Assembly (NCBI GenBank): GCA_964464755.1
Contig: CAYXGZ010000016.1
Coordinates: 4,660 to 68,659 of the forward strand
DNA length: 64,000 nucleotides
From: CAYXGZ01 sp964464755
GTDB taxonomy: Bacteria > Planctomycetota > MHYJ01 > JACPRB01
Direction of reading: 5' to 3'
In this document: positions 41,436 through 49,353 of the stretch, one piece after another
Position numbering within the stretch: the first letter of the stretch is position 1
How the letters are laid out: every line of letters begins with the position of its first letter
Notes under the pieces: model-generated
What the model was told of the DNA's origin: nothing
Seen by the model: only the letters and a program-made list of their open reading frames with translations
The model's database searches: none
Made by a program: the position numbers and the translations under genes

Positions 41436-41984
41436 ATGCATCCCGACCGGGAGCGCTGGAACCGCAAGTACGCGGCGGGGATCCGGCACGAGGTCCCGAA
41501 CGTGCACCTGATCATGTACCGCGACCGGCTGTCGCGCGGGCGGGCCCTGGACGTGGCGGCGGGCACGGGCGACAACGCGGCCCTGCTGGCGCTGGCGGGC
41601 TGGGAGGTCGTCGCCTCGGACATCTCCGACGCGGCCGTCGCGGCCACCGTGTCGCGGGCGCGGGAGCTGAAGGCCCGGGTGCGGGTGGTCCAGGCGGAGG
41701 CGACGCTCCTCCCCTTCCGCGCGGGGACCTTCGACACCGTCGTCTGCACCTACTACCACGACCCCGAGGTCGCGAAGTCGCTGCCGCGGCTGCTGCGGCC
41801 CGGCGGCACGATCTACTACCAGGGCTTCACGACGGCGCAGCTGAAGCACGCGCCCGAGTTCCGGCGCGAGTACTGCCTCGAGCCCGGCGAGCTGCGCCGG
41901 CTCTTCGGCGAATTGACGGAAGTCCTCTGCCGCGAGGAGGACGACGGCCACCAGGCCTACGGGCTATACATCGGCCGACGCTAG
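41436..41984 (+). CDS. Class-I SAM-dependent methyltransferase (TehB-like)
   Basis: Soluble methyltransferase of 182 residues. The SAM-binding signature LDVAAGTGDNAALLAL (motif I) is followed by the VVASDIS acidic turn, AEATLLPF and a GGTIYYQGF motif. The opening DRERWNRKYAAG is typical of TehB-like/small-molecule methyltransferases. The substrate is unknown. It diverges from the moaA operon across a 47-bp promoter gap; the 3' end overlaps queG by 21 nt. Confidence 0.8.
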   Translation: MHPDRERWNRKYAAGIRHEVPNVHLIMYRDRLSRGRALDVAAGTGDNAALLALAGWEVVASDISDAAVAATVSRARELKARVRVVQAEATLLPFRAGTFDTVVCTYYHDPEVAKSLPRLLRPGGTIYYQGFTTAQLKHAPEFRREYCLEPGELRRLFGELTEVLCREEDDGHQAYGLYIGRR

Positions 41985-42980
41985 CCGCTCCAGCGCCCAG
42001 GCCGCGTGCTCCCGCACCAGGTCGTGCGGCGACCCCAGGGCCTTCCTCAAGATCGGGATCGCCGCCGGATCCCCCTGGTTCCCCAGCGCGACGCAGGCGT
42101 TGCGCTGCAGCCCCGCGAGCTCGGCGCGCCGGATCGGGCTGTTCGCGAAGCGCGCCGCGAACCCCGCCTCGTCCAGGTCCAGGAGCCCCGCGAGATCGAG
42201 CGTCGTGAGGTCGTTCCGCGGCCGGAAGGCCGGCTCCGTCGTGCGCACGGCGTGCGAGTTCCACGGGCAGGCGTCGAGGCAGAGGTCGCAGCCGAAGACC
42301 CAGGATCCGACGAGCGGCCGCAGCTCGACGGGGATCGGGCCCTGGAGCTCGATGGTCAGGTACGAGATGCAGCGCCGCGCGTCGAGCTGGTACGGCGCGG
42401 TGATGGCGCCGGTCGGGCACGCGGGGATGCAGGCCGTGCAGCTGCCGCAGCGGTCGGCGAACGGCGGGTCGGCCTCGAGCTCGGCGCCGAGCAGGAGCTC
42501 GCCGAGCAGGAACCACGAGCCGAGCTCCGTCGAGTCGAGGTTCGCGTGCTTGCCGATCCAGCCGAGCCCCGCGCGGTTCGCGAGGGGCTTCTCCATCAGC
42601 GCGCTGGTGTCGACGCAGGGCGCGGCGCGGACGCCGCGGGCCTCGACCCAGGCCTCCAGCTTCCGGAGGCGGTCCTTCATCCAGTCGTGGTAGTCGTCGC
42701 CCCAGGCGTAGCGGGCGACGGAGCCCCGCCCGGGCGCGGGCCCGGGCCGGTCCTCGGTGCGGTAGTTCTTCGCGACGACGAGGATGCTGCGGATCCAAGG
42801 GGAGCGGAGGCGGGGGTCGAGGCGGTCGGCGGGCGACTCGGCGAGGTACGCCATCTCGCCGTGGCGGCCGCCGGCGAGCCAGGCGAGGAGGCGCTCGGAG
42901 CCGGGGGGCGGGTCGGGGCGGGCGATGCCGGCGCGGTCGAAGCCGAGGCGGCGGGCCTCGGCGAGGAGCTCGGCCCTCAT
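41964..42980 (-). CDS. queG: Epoxyqueuosine reductase QueG
   Basis: Final enzyme of queuosine tRNA modification, 338 residues, cobalamin-dependent with two [4Fe-4S] clusters. The cobalamin-domain opening (GFDRAGIARPD ... MAYLAES) and WIGKHANL are followed by the clusters CGSCTACIPACPTGA and CDLCLDACPWN. The HEAT-like C-terminal end (GNQGDPAAIPILRKALGS) is usual for QueG. It is the last gene of a three-gene unit with two membrane proteins (ATGA overlap upstream). Other que genes are not in the window. Confidence 0.92.
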   Translation of the reverse strand: MRAELLAEARRLGFDRAGIARPDPPPGSERLLAWLAGGRHGEMAYLAESPADRLDPRLRSPWIRSILVVAKNYRTEDRPGPAPGRGSVARYAWGDDYHDWMKDRLRKLEAWVEARGVRAAPCVDTSALMEKPLANRAGLGWIGKHANLDSTELGSWFLLGELLLGAELEADPPFADRCGSCTACIPACPTGAITAPYQLDARRCISYLTIELQGPIPVELRPLVGSWVFGCDLCLDACPWNSHAVRTTEPAFRPRNDLTTLDLAGLLDLDEAGFAARFANSPIRRAELAGLQRNACVALGNQGDPAAIPILRKALGSPHDLVREHAAWALERLASADV

Positions 42981-43444
42981 TCGCCGTGCTTCCCGCGCTG
43001 CTCCTCGTAGTCGTCGGCGAAGCGGCCCGCGGTCCCGAGGTCGTAGGGCCCGATCTTCGGGTCGTCCTGCGCGCCGTGGAAGGACGAGAGGCAGTCGTAG
43101 CAGATGAAGCGGAACGGCACGAGCGAGTAGACGACGAGGTCGAGGACGGCGGCGGCGCCGAGGAAGGACATCGCGAGCCAGAGGTTCCGGTTCGCGAAGA
43201 CGAGGAAGGCGACCGCGGCCGACAGGAGGACGGCCCCGCCGACCCAGGAGTTGAAGTCCTTCTCGCGGTAGAAGTAGGCCTTGGCGCAGACGGGGCAGGT
43301 CTCGAGCTTCCCGGCGCGCAGCGCGGGACCGGCGTCGAGGCGGGTGATCTCGCCGCAGCGCCCGCAGTGGAGCTCGTCGGGGGCCGTGGCCGCGTCGAAT
43401 CGCGCGAGGCGGTGGCAGCGGCGGCAGGGCACGCGGACGATCAC
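42977..43444 (-). CDS. Membrane protein with N-terminal zinc ribbons
   Basis: Protein of 155 residues. Three Cys pairs (CRRCHRLARF, CGRCGEI and CPVCAKAYFY) look like zinc-ribbon knuckles. Two transmembrane helices (about 69-85 and 90-108) precede a cytosolic tail with CYDC. No family is recognised. GTG overlaps the stop of the upstream seven-helix protein (GTGA) and the gene overlaps queG (ATGA), so it probably forms a membrane complex with the former. Metal binding is inferred from spacing only. Confidence 0.6.
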   Translation of the reverse strand: MIVRVPCRRCHRLARFDAATAPDELHCGRCGEITRLDAGPALRAGKLETCPVCAKAYFYREKDFNSWVGGAVLLSAAVAFLVFANRNLWLAMSFLGAAAVLDLVVYSLVPFRFICYDCLSSFHGAQDDPKIGPYDLGTAGRFADDYEEQRGKHGE

Positions 43445-44181
43445 AGGAGCCGGCCCTTCCCGAGGGTGGAGGAGATGGAGATGACCTCGCCCACGATGGA
43501 GAAGACGACGGCGACGTAGAGGATGCCGGTGGCGGACTGGTTGGACTTGATGCGGGCGCAGGAGAGGGCCATCCACGCGAAGACGACGGCGGCGAGGCAG
43601 CCCGCGCCGACGCGGGCGAGGACGAGGAGGCCGTCGAAGTCGGTGGTGAGCGTGCCCCACCACTGGCGCCAGGTCGGGACGAGGAGGATCGCGACGACGA
43701 CGCACTTCGCGACCGCGGAGGCGAGGAAGGCGGCGCAGAGCCGCGTGAGCGGGGCGAAGGAGAGCGAGGCGTCGTTGAGGTACCAGTGGCCGAGGGCCAT
43801 GGCGACGAGGGCGCCGCCGAGCACGGCGGCGGTGCTGAGCAGGTGGGCGGCCGGGAGCACGGAGCCCGCCTCGACGGCGGCCCAGGCGGAGCCGAGGGCG
43901 ACGGGCAGCCAGAGCAGGGCGGCGTTCGGGCTGCGGACGCAGGAGACGCCGAGCGCGGCGAGCGTGGCGGCGACGAAGGCCGCGGCGAGGCCGTGGCCGA
44001 GCGGGGTCCCCGCCCCGCCGAGGAAGGGGCGGGCGAAGGCGAGCCCCGCGACGGCGAGCGCGGCGGCGATCAGGAGGTGGATGGCGAAGAAGCGGCGGCC
44101 GAGCTCGCGGACGGGCACGAGGGCGACGCCGAAGCAGGTGCCCAGCGCGTAGAGGAGCAGGAACGCGGCGAACCAATGCAC
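43441..44181 (-). CDS. Polytopic membrane protein, about seven helices
   Basis: Protein of 246 residues consisting almost entirely of hydrophobic helices with short loops. Several His/Trp residues are seen near membrane edges (LGHWYLND, WRQWWGTL). The length and helix count suggest a small redox or sensor membrane protein, but no signature motif is visible. First gene of the unit with the zinc-ribbon protein and queG. The GTG start follows a TATCCT box by 6 nt. Confidence 0.6.
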   Translation of the reverse strand: MHWFAAFLLLYALGTCFGVALVPVRELGRRFFAIHLLIAAALAVAGLAFARPFLGGAGTPLGHGLAAAFVAATLAALGVSCVRSPNAALLWLPVALGSAWAAVEAGSVLPAAHLLSTAAVLGGALVAMALGHWYLNDASLSFAPLTRLCAAFLASAVAKCVVVAILLVPTWRQWWGTLTTDFDGLLVLARVGAGCLAAVVFAWMALSCARIKSNQSATGILYVAVVFSIVGEVISISSTLGKGRLL

Positions 44182-44187
44182 CGGAGG

Positions 44188-44193
44188 AGGATA
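44188..44193 (-). promoter_or_regulatory. -10 box (TATCCT) of leaderless membrane-protein operon
   Basis: TATCCT on the minus strand, 6 nt, GTG 44181. Confidence 0.55.
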
Positions 44194-44233
44194 GGGGCGG
44201 TGCGCGAGGGGGTCAACCCTCGTTCCCCGCCCC

Positions 44234-45352
44234 CTACTTCCGCAGCGCCAGGATCAGCTGGGGGCCCGAGGCCGCCGTGATCGAGGCCCCCGCGGCCGCC
44301 GAGCCTCCGTCCAGCACGCCGAACTCCAGGGTGGTCGGGTCGTCCGTGACGAAGGACAGCCGGCCGGCCGCGGTCACCGACCAGGTCCCCGAGGAGGTCC
44401 CCGTCGTCACCGTTCCATCCACGTTCGCGGTGTCGGCGCTCGTCCACGTCCCCCCGGGGTCGGCGAAGGTGATGGTCCCGCCGAGGGCCGCGTTGCTGTC
44501 GGCGCCGGTCGCCAGCATCCCCGAGTACCGGTACGGGCCCGCCGCCTCGGACGCCGCCAGGGTGCCGGACTTCCGCGCCATCACGAGGAGGAGGGGCTCC
44601 TGCCCCTCGGTGATCACCGTGCAGAAGGCGAGCTCCCCGCCCGCGATCACGCCGCCGTTCATCACGTACGTGGGCGTCAGGGAGTCCACGAGCGCGAGGG
44701 CGCCGTTGCCGTTGAGCGCGTAGAGCAGCGCGCCCGCGTCGACCGAGACCGCCCCTTCCAGGTTCCGCGACAGCGAGTAGGTGAAGGTCCCCGCGCCGGA
44801 GTCGAAGGTCGCGGTGCCGGTGTAGGACTCGCGCGAGCGGACCGCCGGGGGCCCGCCGACCATGGCGGTGCCGTAGCCGGCGACGTGGTAGTCGCCGTCG
44901 AGCAGGTCCGGGGCGTACGAGTCCGCGGGCCCGCGCCGCAGGATGAGCCCGCACATCGGGTTGCCCCCCGAGGCGAGCCGCCCGAACACGCCCGCGTCGT
45001 ACCCGGGGCGGAAGCCGCCGGACAGGAGGTCGCTCGGCGCCGCGCCCGCGATCGACAGCGAGCGGTCCGCCCCGACCACGTAGGTCCCGTTCATCGTCTC
45101 CGGGTTGACCGAGCCGTTCGAGTTGATGAGGACCGACATGGCGTAGTCCCCGGAGGCGTCGAAGGTGATCGTGCCCTCGAAGCACGTGAACGACGTCCCG
45201 TCCATGCTGGCCTCGAAGCCGCCGAGGTAGTAGGTCCCGGGGACGAAGGTCGCGGGCGGAGGCGGAGGCGCGTCGTCGCTCCCTCCCCCACCGCAGGCCG
45301 GGATGAGCAGCGCGAGGGCGACCAGGAGCGGGAATCGCGGGTTTTTCAGCAT
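44234..45352 (-). CDS. Secreted lipoprotein of unknown function
   Basis: Lipoprotein of 372 residues (LALLIPACGGGGSDD, with a Pro-rich spacer). The rest is rich in Gly, Ser, Thr and Asp. Short beta-strand repeats recur, with forms such as GTITFDASGDYAMSV, GTATFDSGAGTFTYS and GTITFADPGGTWTS, suggesting three internal beta domains. No enzymatic motif. The ATG is preceded by an AGAGGAGG Shine-Dalgarno. The next gene upstream (45526) is also a GGGGS-anchored lipoprotein, separated by a terminator. Confidence 0.65.
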   Translation of the reverse strand: MLKNPRFPLLVALALLIPACGGGGSDDAPPPPPATFVPGTYYLGGFEASMDGTSFTCFEGTITFDASGDYAMSVLINSNGSVNPETMNGTYVVGADRSLSIAGAAPSDLLSGGFRPGYDAGVFGRLASGGNPMCGLILRRGPADSYAPDLLDGDYHVAGYGTAMVGGPPAVRSRESYTGTATFDSGAGTFTYSLSRNLEGAVSVDAGALLYALNGNGALALVDSLTPTYVMNGGVIAGGELAFCTVITEGQEPLLLVMARKSGTLAASEAAGPYRYSGMLATGADSNAALGGTITFADPGGTWTSADTANVDGTVTTGTSSGTWSVTAAGRLSFVTDDPTTLEFGVLDGGSAAAGASITAASGPQLILALRK

Positions 45353-45468
45353 GGCGACCTCCTCTTGGCGTTGCCAAGCCAGATCGCGCAACCCGCGTAC
45401 CAACGCCCCGGGATTCGAAAACCGCGGGCCTTGGCCGCGCCGCCCAGTCCTTTTCAACCCACGTGCGC

Positions 45469-45508
45469 AAAAAGAAAGGGCCCGGCCACCCAAGGGATGG
45501 CCGGGCCC
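45469..45508 (-). terminator. Intrinsic terminator after lipoprotein gene 45526-47508
   Basis: An 11-bp perfect stem (GGGCCCGGCCA with TGGCCGGGCCC, 9-nt loop) is followed on the minus strand by TTTCTTTTT. The best terminator in the window. Confidence 0.88.
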
Positions 45509-45525
45509 CCGAACCCCTCCAGCGT

Positions 45526-47508
45526 TCAACGATAGAGCGCCAGGATCCGCCAGCGGCCTCCGGACACCTCGTCCGAGCCGACGAGAAAGATCACGCCTCC
45601 CGTCGCGACCAAGTCCTCCGAGGAATCGCTCGAGGCGCTGGGGTTCGACGTGAACACGCCGGCGGTCGCCCAGCCGGCGTCCAGGGCGAGGTCCGACAGC
45701 GCCCGCTTCTCGCACTTCCACTGGTTGTCGCCCGGCGCCGCCTCGACGCGGGGGCCGCTCAGGTAGGCCGCGCCTCCGTCCACGATGGCCTTCAGGAACG
45801 GGCTGTCGGTCATCGCGAAGGTGGCGTTCATCGAGGCGCCCGCCGCGCCCGAGGCGCCGTCGACCTTCACGATCGAGGGGACGAAGTTGTCCGAGCCCGC
45901 GGGGCTCTCGACGGCGCGGCTCACGAGCAGGTCGTCGCCGTCCGGCTCGAGGTGCACGACGACCTCGAGCGCCGTCGGGTCGAGGTCGAAGGTCACCCGG
46001 CCCGCCGTCCCGAACGACGCGTCCAGGGCGCCGGTCGCGAGGCTGCGCTTCTCGACCAGGCCCTGGAAGTCGCCGCCGACGACCGTCGCGCCGCCGACGT
46101 AGAGGCTGCCATTGGAGACCAGCACCGTCAGCGCGGCGCCGATCACGCCTTCCACGACTCCGGCGTTCCCGAAGGCCGCCACGAGGCTGCCGTCGGAGAG
46201 CCGCCGCTTCTCGACCCGGATGTACGGCTCGTCGAGGGCGTTGAATTCTGCACCGGCGACGTAGAGGTAGGTCCCGTCGGTCGCGATCGCGCCGCCGATC
46301 TCGTGGGAATCCTGCGGCAGCGTGGTGATGGCACCGCCCGATCCGAAGGAGGCCACGATCGACCCGTCGAGCGCCAGGCGCTTCTCGATCCGGATCTGGT
46401 TGTTGTTCACGCCGAGGGGCAACCGCTCCTCGTAGCCCGCGACGTAGAGGTACGGGCCGACCTTGAGGACCTGCCAGGCGTTGTCAAGGCCGGACGAGGG
46501 GTCGCTCGTCACCGCGCCGCCGGTGCCGAAGATCGACACGAGCGCGCCGGTGGCCGCGTTGCGCTTCTCGATCCTCCACTCGTAGTTGGTCGCCGTGACG
46601 GACTGGTCGCCGACGATCCAGAGGTAGCGGCCGTCGGTGGTCACCGACCGGGCCGAGCCGCCGTTGGCGCCGTAGATCACGGGATAGGGCGAGACGAGCC
46701 CGCCCGCGGAGAGGGTCGAGTTGTCCAGCGTGAAGTCGGCGCTGGAGACCGCCGGACCGGCCTGGCCGTCCGTGGGCGTGATGCGGATCCGGACCGTGCC
46801 GAGCGCGCCGCCCGTGGCCACGCCGTTCTCGAACGAGTTCCACACGTAGGTGCGGGCCGCGCCGCCCGGCGCGCTGCCGAGCGCGCTGCGGCCGTCGCCG
46901 CCGGGGCCGTCGAACGCGGTCGCCCAGTTCGCGCCGCTGTCGACGCTGTACTCGACCGTGATCGAGGCGTCGTCGGACTCGGCGTCGGTCAGCGTGTAGG
47001 AGACGGGGATCAGGCCGGAGCTCGTGACGGGGGTCGTCACGGCGACGGACGGGGCCGTGTTGGCCGAGTTGTCGACGCTGAACGCGCCGCTCTCGGCGGC
47101 GGGGCCCGTCACGGTGTTCGAGGGCGTGATGCGGAACTTCACGGACTCGGGCGAGCCGAGGCCGACGCCGTCCATCAGCGAGTTCCAAGCGAAGGTGTGG
47201 GCGGTGCCGGGGTCGGGCTGGGCCGCGAGGCCCTCCGTGCCGTCGCCCGCCGCGCCCGCCGTGGCACCGAGCCAGGTGGTCCCGCCGTCGAGCGAGTACT
47301 CGGCCAGGATCGTGCAGGGGTCGGACTCGAGGTCCACGAGGGAGTAGGAGACGGCGACGGAGCCGACCTGGGTGCCGGCCGGCGTCTGGACGGTGGCCGT
47401 GGGATCGGGCTGGGGGGCGGGCGGGGGCGCGCCGCCGGAGCCGCCGCCTCCGCAGGCGGGCAGCAGGAGGGCCGTCGCCAGGGCGAGGAGCACGCGGGAG
47501 GTCTTCAT
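45526..47508 (-). CDS. Large lipoprotein with fibronectin-like domains and a delta-60-like propeller
   Basis: Lipoprotein of 660 residues (LLLPACGGGGSGG lipobox, then PPPAPQPDP). About residues 40-250 hold two repeated Ig/FnIII-like domains, each with the AEYSLDGG or VEYSVDSG and FAWNSLMDGVG/YVWNSFENGVA segments, plus a shorter one. The rest repeats ALDGSIVASFGSGG-type motifs (GALDASFGTAGRVTF) as in delta-60/beta-propeller proteins. It is probably an outer-surface scaffold or adhesin. It has a GAGGTG SD and a strong terminator. Confidence 0.7.
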   Translation of the reverse strand: MKTSRVLLALATALLLPACGGGGSGGAPPPAPQPDPTATVQTPAGTQVGSVAVSYSLVDLESDPCTILAEYSLDGGTTWLGATAGAAGDGTEGLAAQPDPGTAHTFAWNSLMDGVGLGSPESVKFRITPSNTVTGPAAESGAFSVDNSANTAPSVAVTTPVTSSGLIPVSYTLTDAESDDASITVEYSVDSGANWATAFDGPGGDGRSALGSAPGGAARTYVWNSFENGVATGGALGTVRIRITPTDGQAGPAVSSADFTLDNSTLSAGGLVSPYPVIYGANGGSARSVTTDGRYLWIVGDQSVTATNYEWRIEKRNAATGALVSIFGTGGAVTSDPSSGLDNAWQVLKVGPYLYVAGYEERLPLGVNNNQIRIEKRLALDGSIVASFGSGGAITTLPQDSHEIGGAIATDGTYLYVAGAEFNALDEPYIRVEKRRLSDGSLVAAFGNAGVVEGVIGAALTVLVSNGSLYVGGATVVGGDFQGLVEKRSLATGALDASFGTAGRVTFDLDPTALEVVVHLEPDGDDLLVSRAVESPAGSDNFVPSIVKVDGASGAAGASMNATFAMTDSPFLKAIVDGGAAYLSGPRVEAAPGDNQWKCEKRALSDLALDAGWATAGVFTSNPSASSDSSEDLVATGGVIFLVGSDEVSGGRWRILALYR

Positions 47509-47575
47509 CGTTCACCTCGTGAAATGGGGTTCACCCCCTCCAGAGATTTCGGGGCCCCCCCGCCGCGCGAAAACG

Positions 47576-47581
47576 TAGAAT
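47576..47581 (+). promoter_or_regulatory. -10 box (TAGAAT) of cyclophilin gene
   Basis: TAGAAT followed by 8 nt and ATG 47590. Confidence 0.5.
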
Positions 47582-47589
47582 TCCTGCGA

Positions 47590-48600
47590 ATGTCGCCCCG
47601 CCTCCTGCTGGTGCTCCTCCTGGCCCTGCCCGTGCAGGACCCCGCGGAGAGCGCCGCGACCTTCGAGGCCGAGTTCGCCCGGGTCAACACGTCGACGAGC
47701 CTGCGCCAGCTCGAGTCCCGGATCAGCGCCCGGCTGGCGGCCAGCCCCGACGACCTGGCCTTGAAGGACGTCCGCCTCCGGGTCCGGGAGCGCCTCGAGG
47801 ACGAGGCCGGGGCGCGACTGGACCTCCTCGATCTCGCCGTCCGTCGCCCGGACCATCCGCCGTACCGGCTCCGCAAGGCCAACTACCTGCGGATGGAGGG
47901 CCGCTACGCCGAGGCGCGGAAGCTGCTGGCGGGCCTGGAGGGTCCGGACGCCGCCCGGCTCGATGCGGCCTGCCGGTACTGCCTGAACGACTTCGACGGG
48001 ATCGCGGAGGCCCTGGACCAGGGCGCGGCGCCGTGGCCCCGCACCTCATCCCTGCCCTCGGCCGGGAACGCCCGCCAGGCGGCCGCGAACTGGAAGGAGG
48101 AACTGGAACTCCTGTCCAAGCACTCCTCCCCGCCCCCGCCGCTCGCCGTGATCGAGACCGTCAAGGGCGAGATCGAGATCGAGATGTTCGAGGACAGCTA
48201 CCCCAACACCGTCGCCAACTTCGTCACGCTGGCGGAGTCCGGCTTCTACGTGGGCCTGTTGTTTCACCGGCGGATCGCGGACTTCATGATCCAGGGCGGC
48301 TGTCCGCTCGGCACCGGGCAGGGCGGGGCCGGGTACCGCATCAAGGACGAACTCCGCGGGACGCCCCGCCGGCACTTCCGGGGATCGATCGCGATGGCCC
48401 GGTCCCTCGATCCGAACTCCACCGGCAGCCAGTTCTACATCGCCCACCGCCCCCTGCCCTGGTGCGACGGCAAGTTCCTGGTCTTCGGCCGGGTGATCCG
48501 CGGGATGGAGGTCGTGGACCTGCTGGACCGGGGCGACGCGATCCGCCGGATCCGGGTGACCCGGAAGCGGGATCACCCCTACGTGGTCATCAAGGACTGA
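47590..48600 (+). CDS. Exported peptidyl-prolyl isomerase, cyclophilin type, with TPR-like N-terminus
   Basis: Protein of 336 residues: signal peptide (LLLVLLLALPVQ), a helical TPR-like region (about 30-140) and a C-terminal cyclophilin domain (about 170-330). The domain shows ETVKGEIEIEMFEDSYPNTVANFVTLAE, the active-site Arg in FHRRIADFMIQGG, MARSLDPNSTGSQFYI and FGRVIRGMEVVD. It catalyses proline isomerisation in exported proteins; the N-terminal repeats may hold clients. It is leaderless. Convergent with the thioredoxin-like gene without a spacer. Confidence 0.87.
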   Translation: MSPRLLLVLLLALPVQDPAESAATFEAEFARVNTSTSLRQLESRISARLAASPDDLALKDVRLRVRERLEDEAGARLDLLDLAVRRPDHPPYRLRKANYLRMEGRYAEARKLLAGLEGPDAARLDAACRYCLNDFDGIAEALDQGAAPWPRTSSLPSAGNARQAAANWKEELELLSKHSSPPPPLAVIETVKGEIEIEMFEDSYPNTVANFVTLAESGFYVGLLFHRRIADFMIQGGCPLGTGQGGAGYRIKDELRGTPRRHFRGSIAMARSLDPNSTGSQFYIAHRPLPWCDGKFLVFGRVIRGMEVVDLLDRGDAIRRIRVTRKRDHPYVVIKD

Positions 48601-49353
48601 TCATTTCGCCGGGCCGAGCGCCGATTCCAGGGCGGCCCGGACCTGCTCCACGGTGACGGCCCCGTCGAGCCTCGACGTGGGCTTCCCGTCCTTCGGATCC
48701 AGGATCCGCAGGGCCGGGCCCGCCGTCACTCCCTGGGCGGCCGCCTCCGCGTTCCCCTTCTTGACGACCTTGAGCCGGACCCAGGACAGGCGGCCCCGGA
48801 CGGCGTCCAGCTCGCGCCGCGAGAAGAGCTGCTCCACCTCGTCGGAGCCGGGGCGGCCGTCGGTCCAGAACGCGACGACCGGGCGGCCCTGCGCCCGGGC
48901 CTCCGCGATGTCCCGGGCCCAGGACGGAGCGCGGGAGAGCCGCCTCGAGATCGTGATGAGCTTGTCCTCGAGGAGGGCGGAGACGCCGTTGAGGCCGACG
49001 TAGGTCTGCTCCACCACCTGCCCGTTGGCGTCGAGCAGGACGATGGTCGGCGTGCCCTGGATCTTCCAGGTCGTGGCCAGTTCCGGGAGGCGGGTGATGT
49101 CGATGCGGATCCGCATCATCCGGTGCGCGGCCTCGACCACCCGGTCCACGGACCAGAGCCGGTTCCCCAGCACGCGGCTGGGGGCGCAGTAGTCCGCCTT
49201 GAAGTACAGGATCGTCGGAAGCCCGCGCTCCCTGGCCTCGGCCAGCGCGGCCTCGTACTCCGCCCCGTCCCTCCAGAGGATCTTGCCTCCGGTCAATTCC
49301 GGGCCCGGCGGGAAGGCCAGCCCGAGCAGCCCCGCGAGCATCCAGGTCCTCAT
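48601..49353 (-). CDS. Exported tandem thioredoxin-like protein with CxxS site
   Basis: Protein of 250 residues with a short hydrophobic N-terminus (MLAGLLGLAFPPG). The first thioredoxin-like domain reads TILYFKADYCAPSRVL. The redox motif is CAPS (Cys56), a monothiol form of CxxC, and the cis-Pro is in QGTPTIVLLD. A second, thioredoxin-like domain (PVVAFWTDGRPGSDEV) lacks a Cys. Possible function: protein disulfide handling or selective binding. It overlaps the giant kinase gene by ATGA and is probably made with it. Confidence 0.7.
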   Translation of the reverse strand: MRTWMLAGLLGLAFPPGPELTGGKILWRDGAEYEAALAEARERGLPTILYFKADYCAPSRVLGNRLWSVDRVVEAAHRMMRIRIDITRLPELATTWKIQGTPTIVLLDANGQVVEQTYVGLNGVSALLEDKLITISRRLSRAPSWARDIAEARAQGRPVVAFWTDGRPGSDEVEQLFSRRELDAVRGRLSWVRLKVVKKGNAEAAAQGVTAGPALRILDPKDGKPTSRLDGAVTVEQVRAALESALGPAK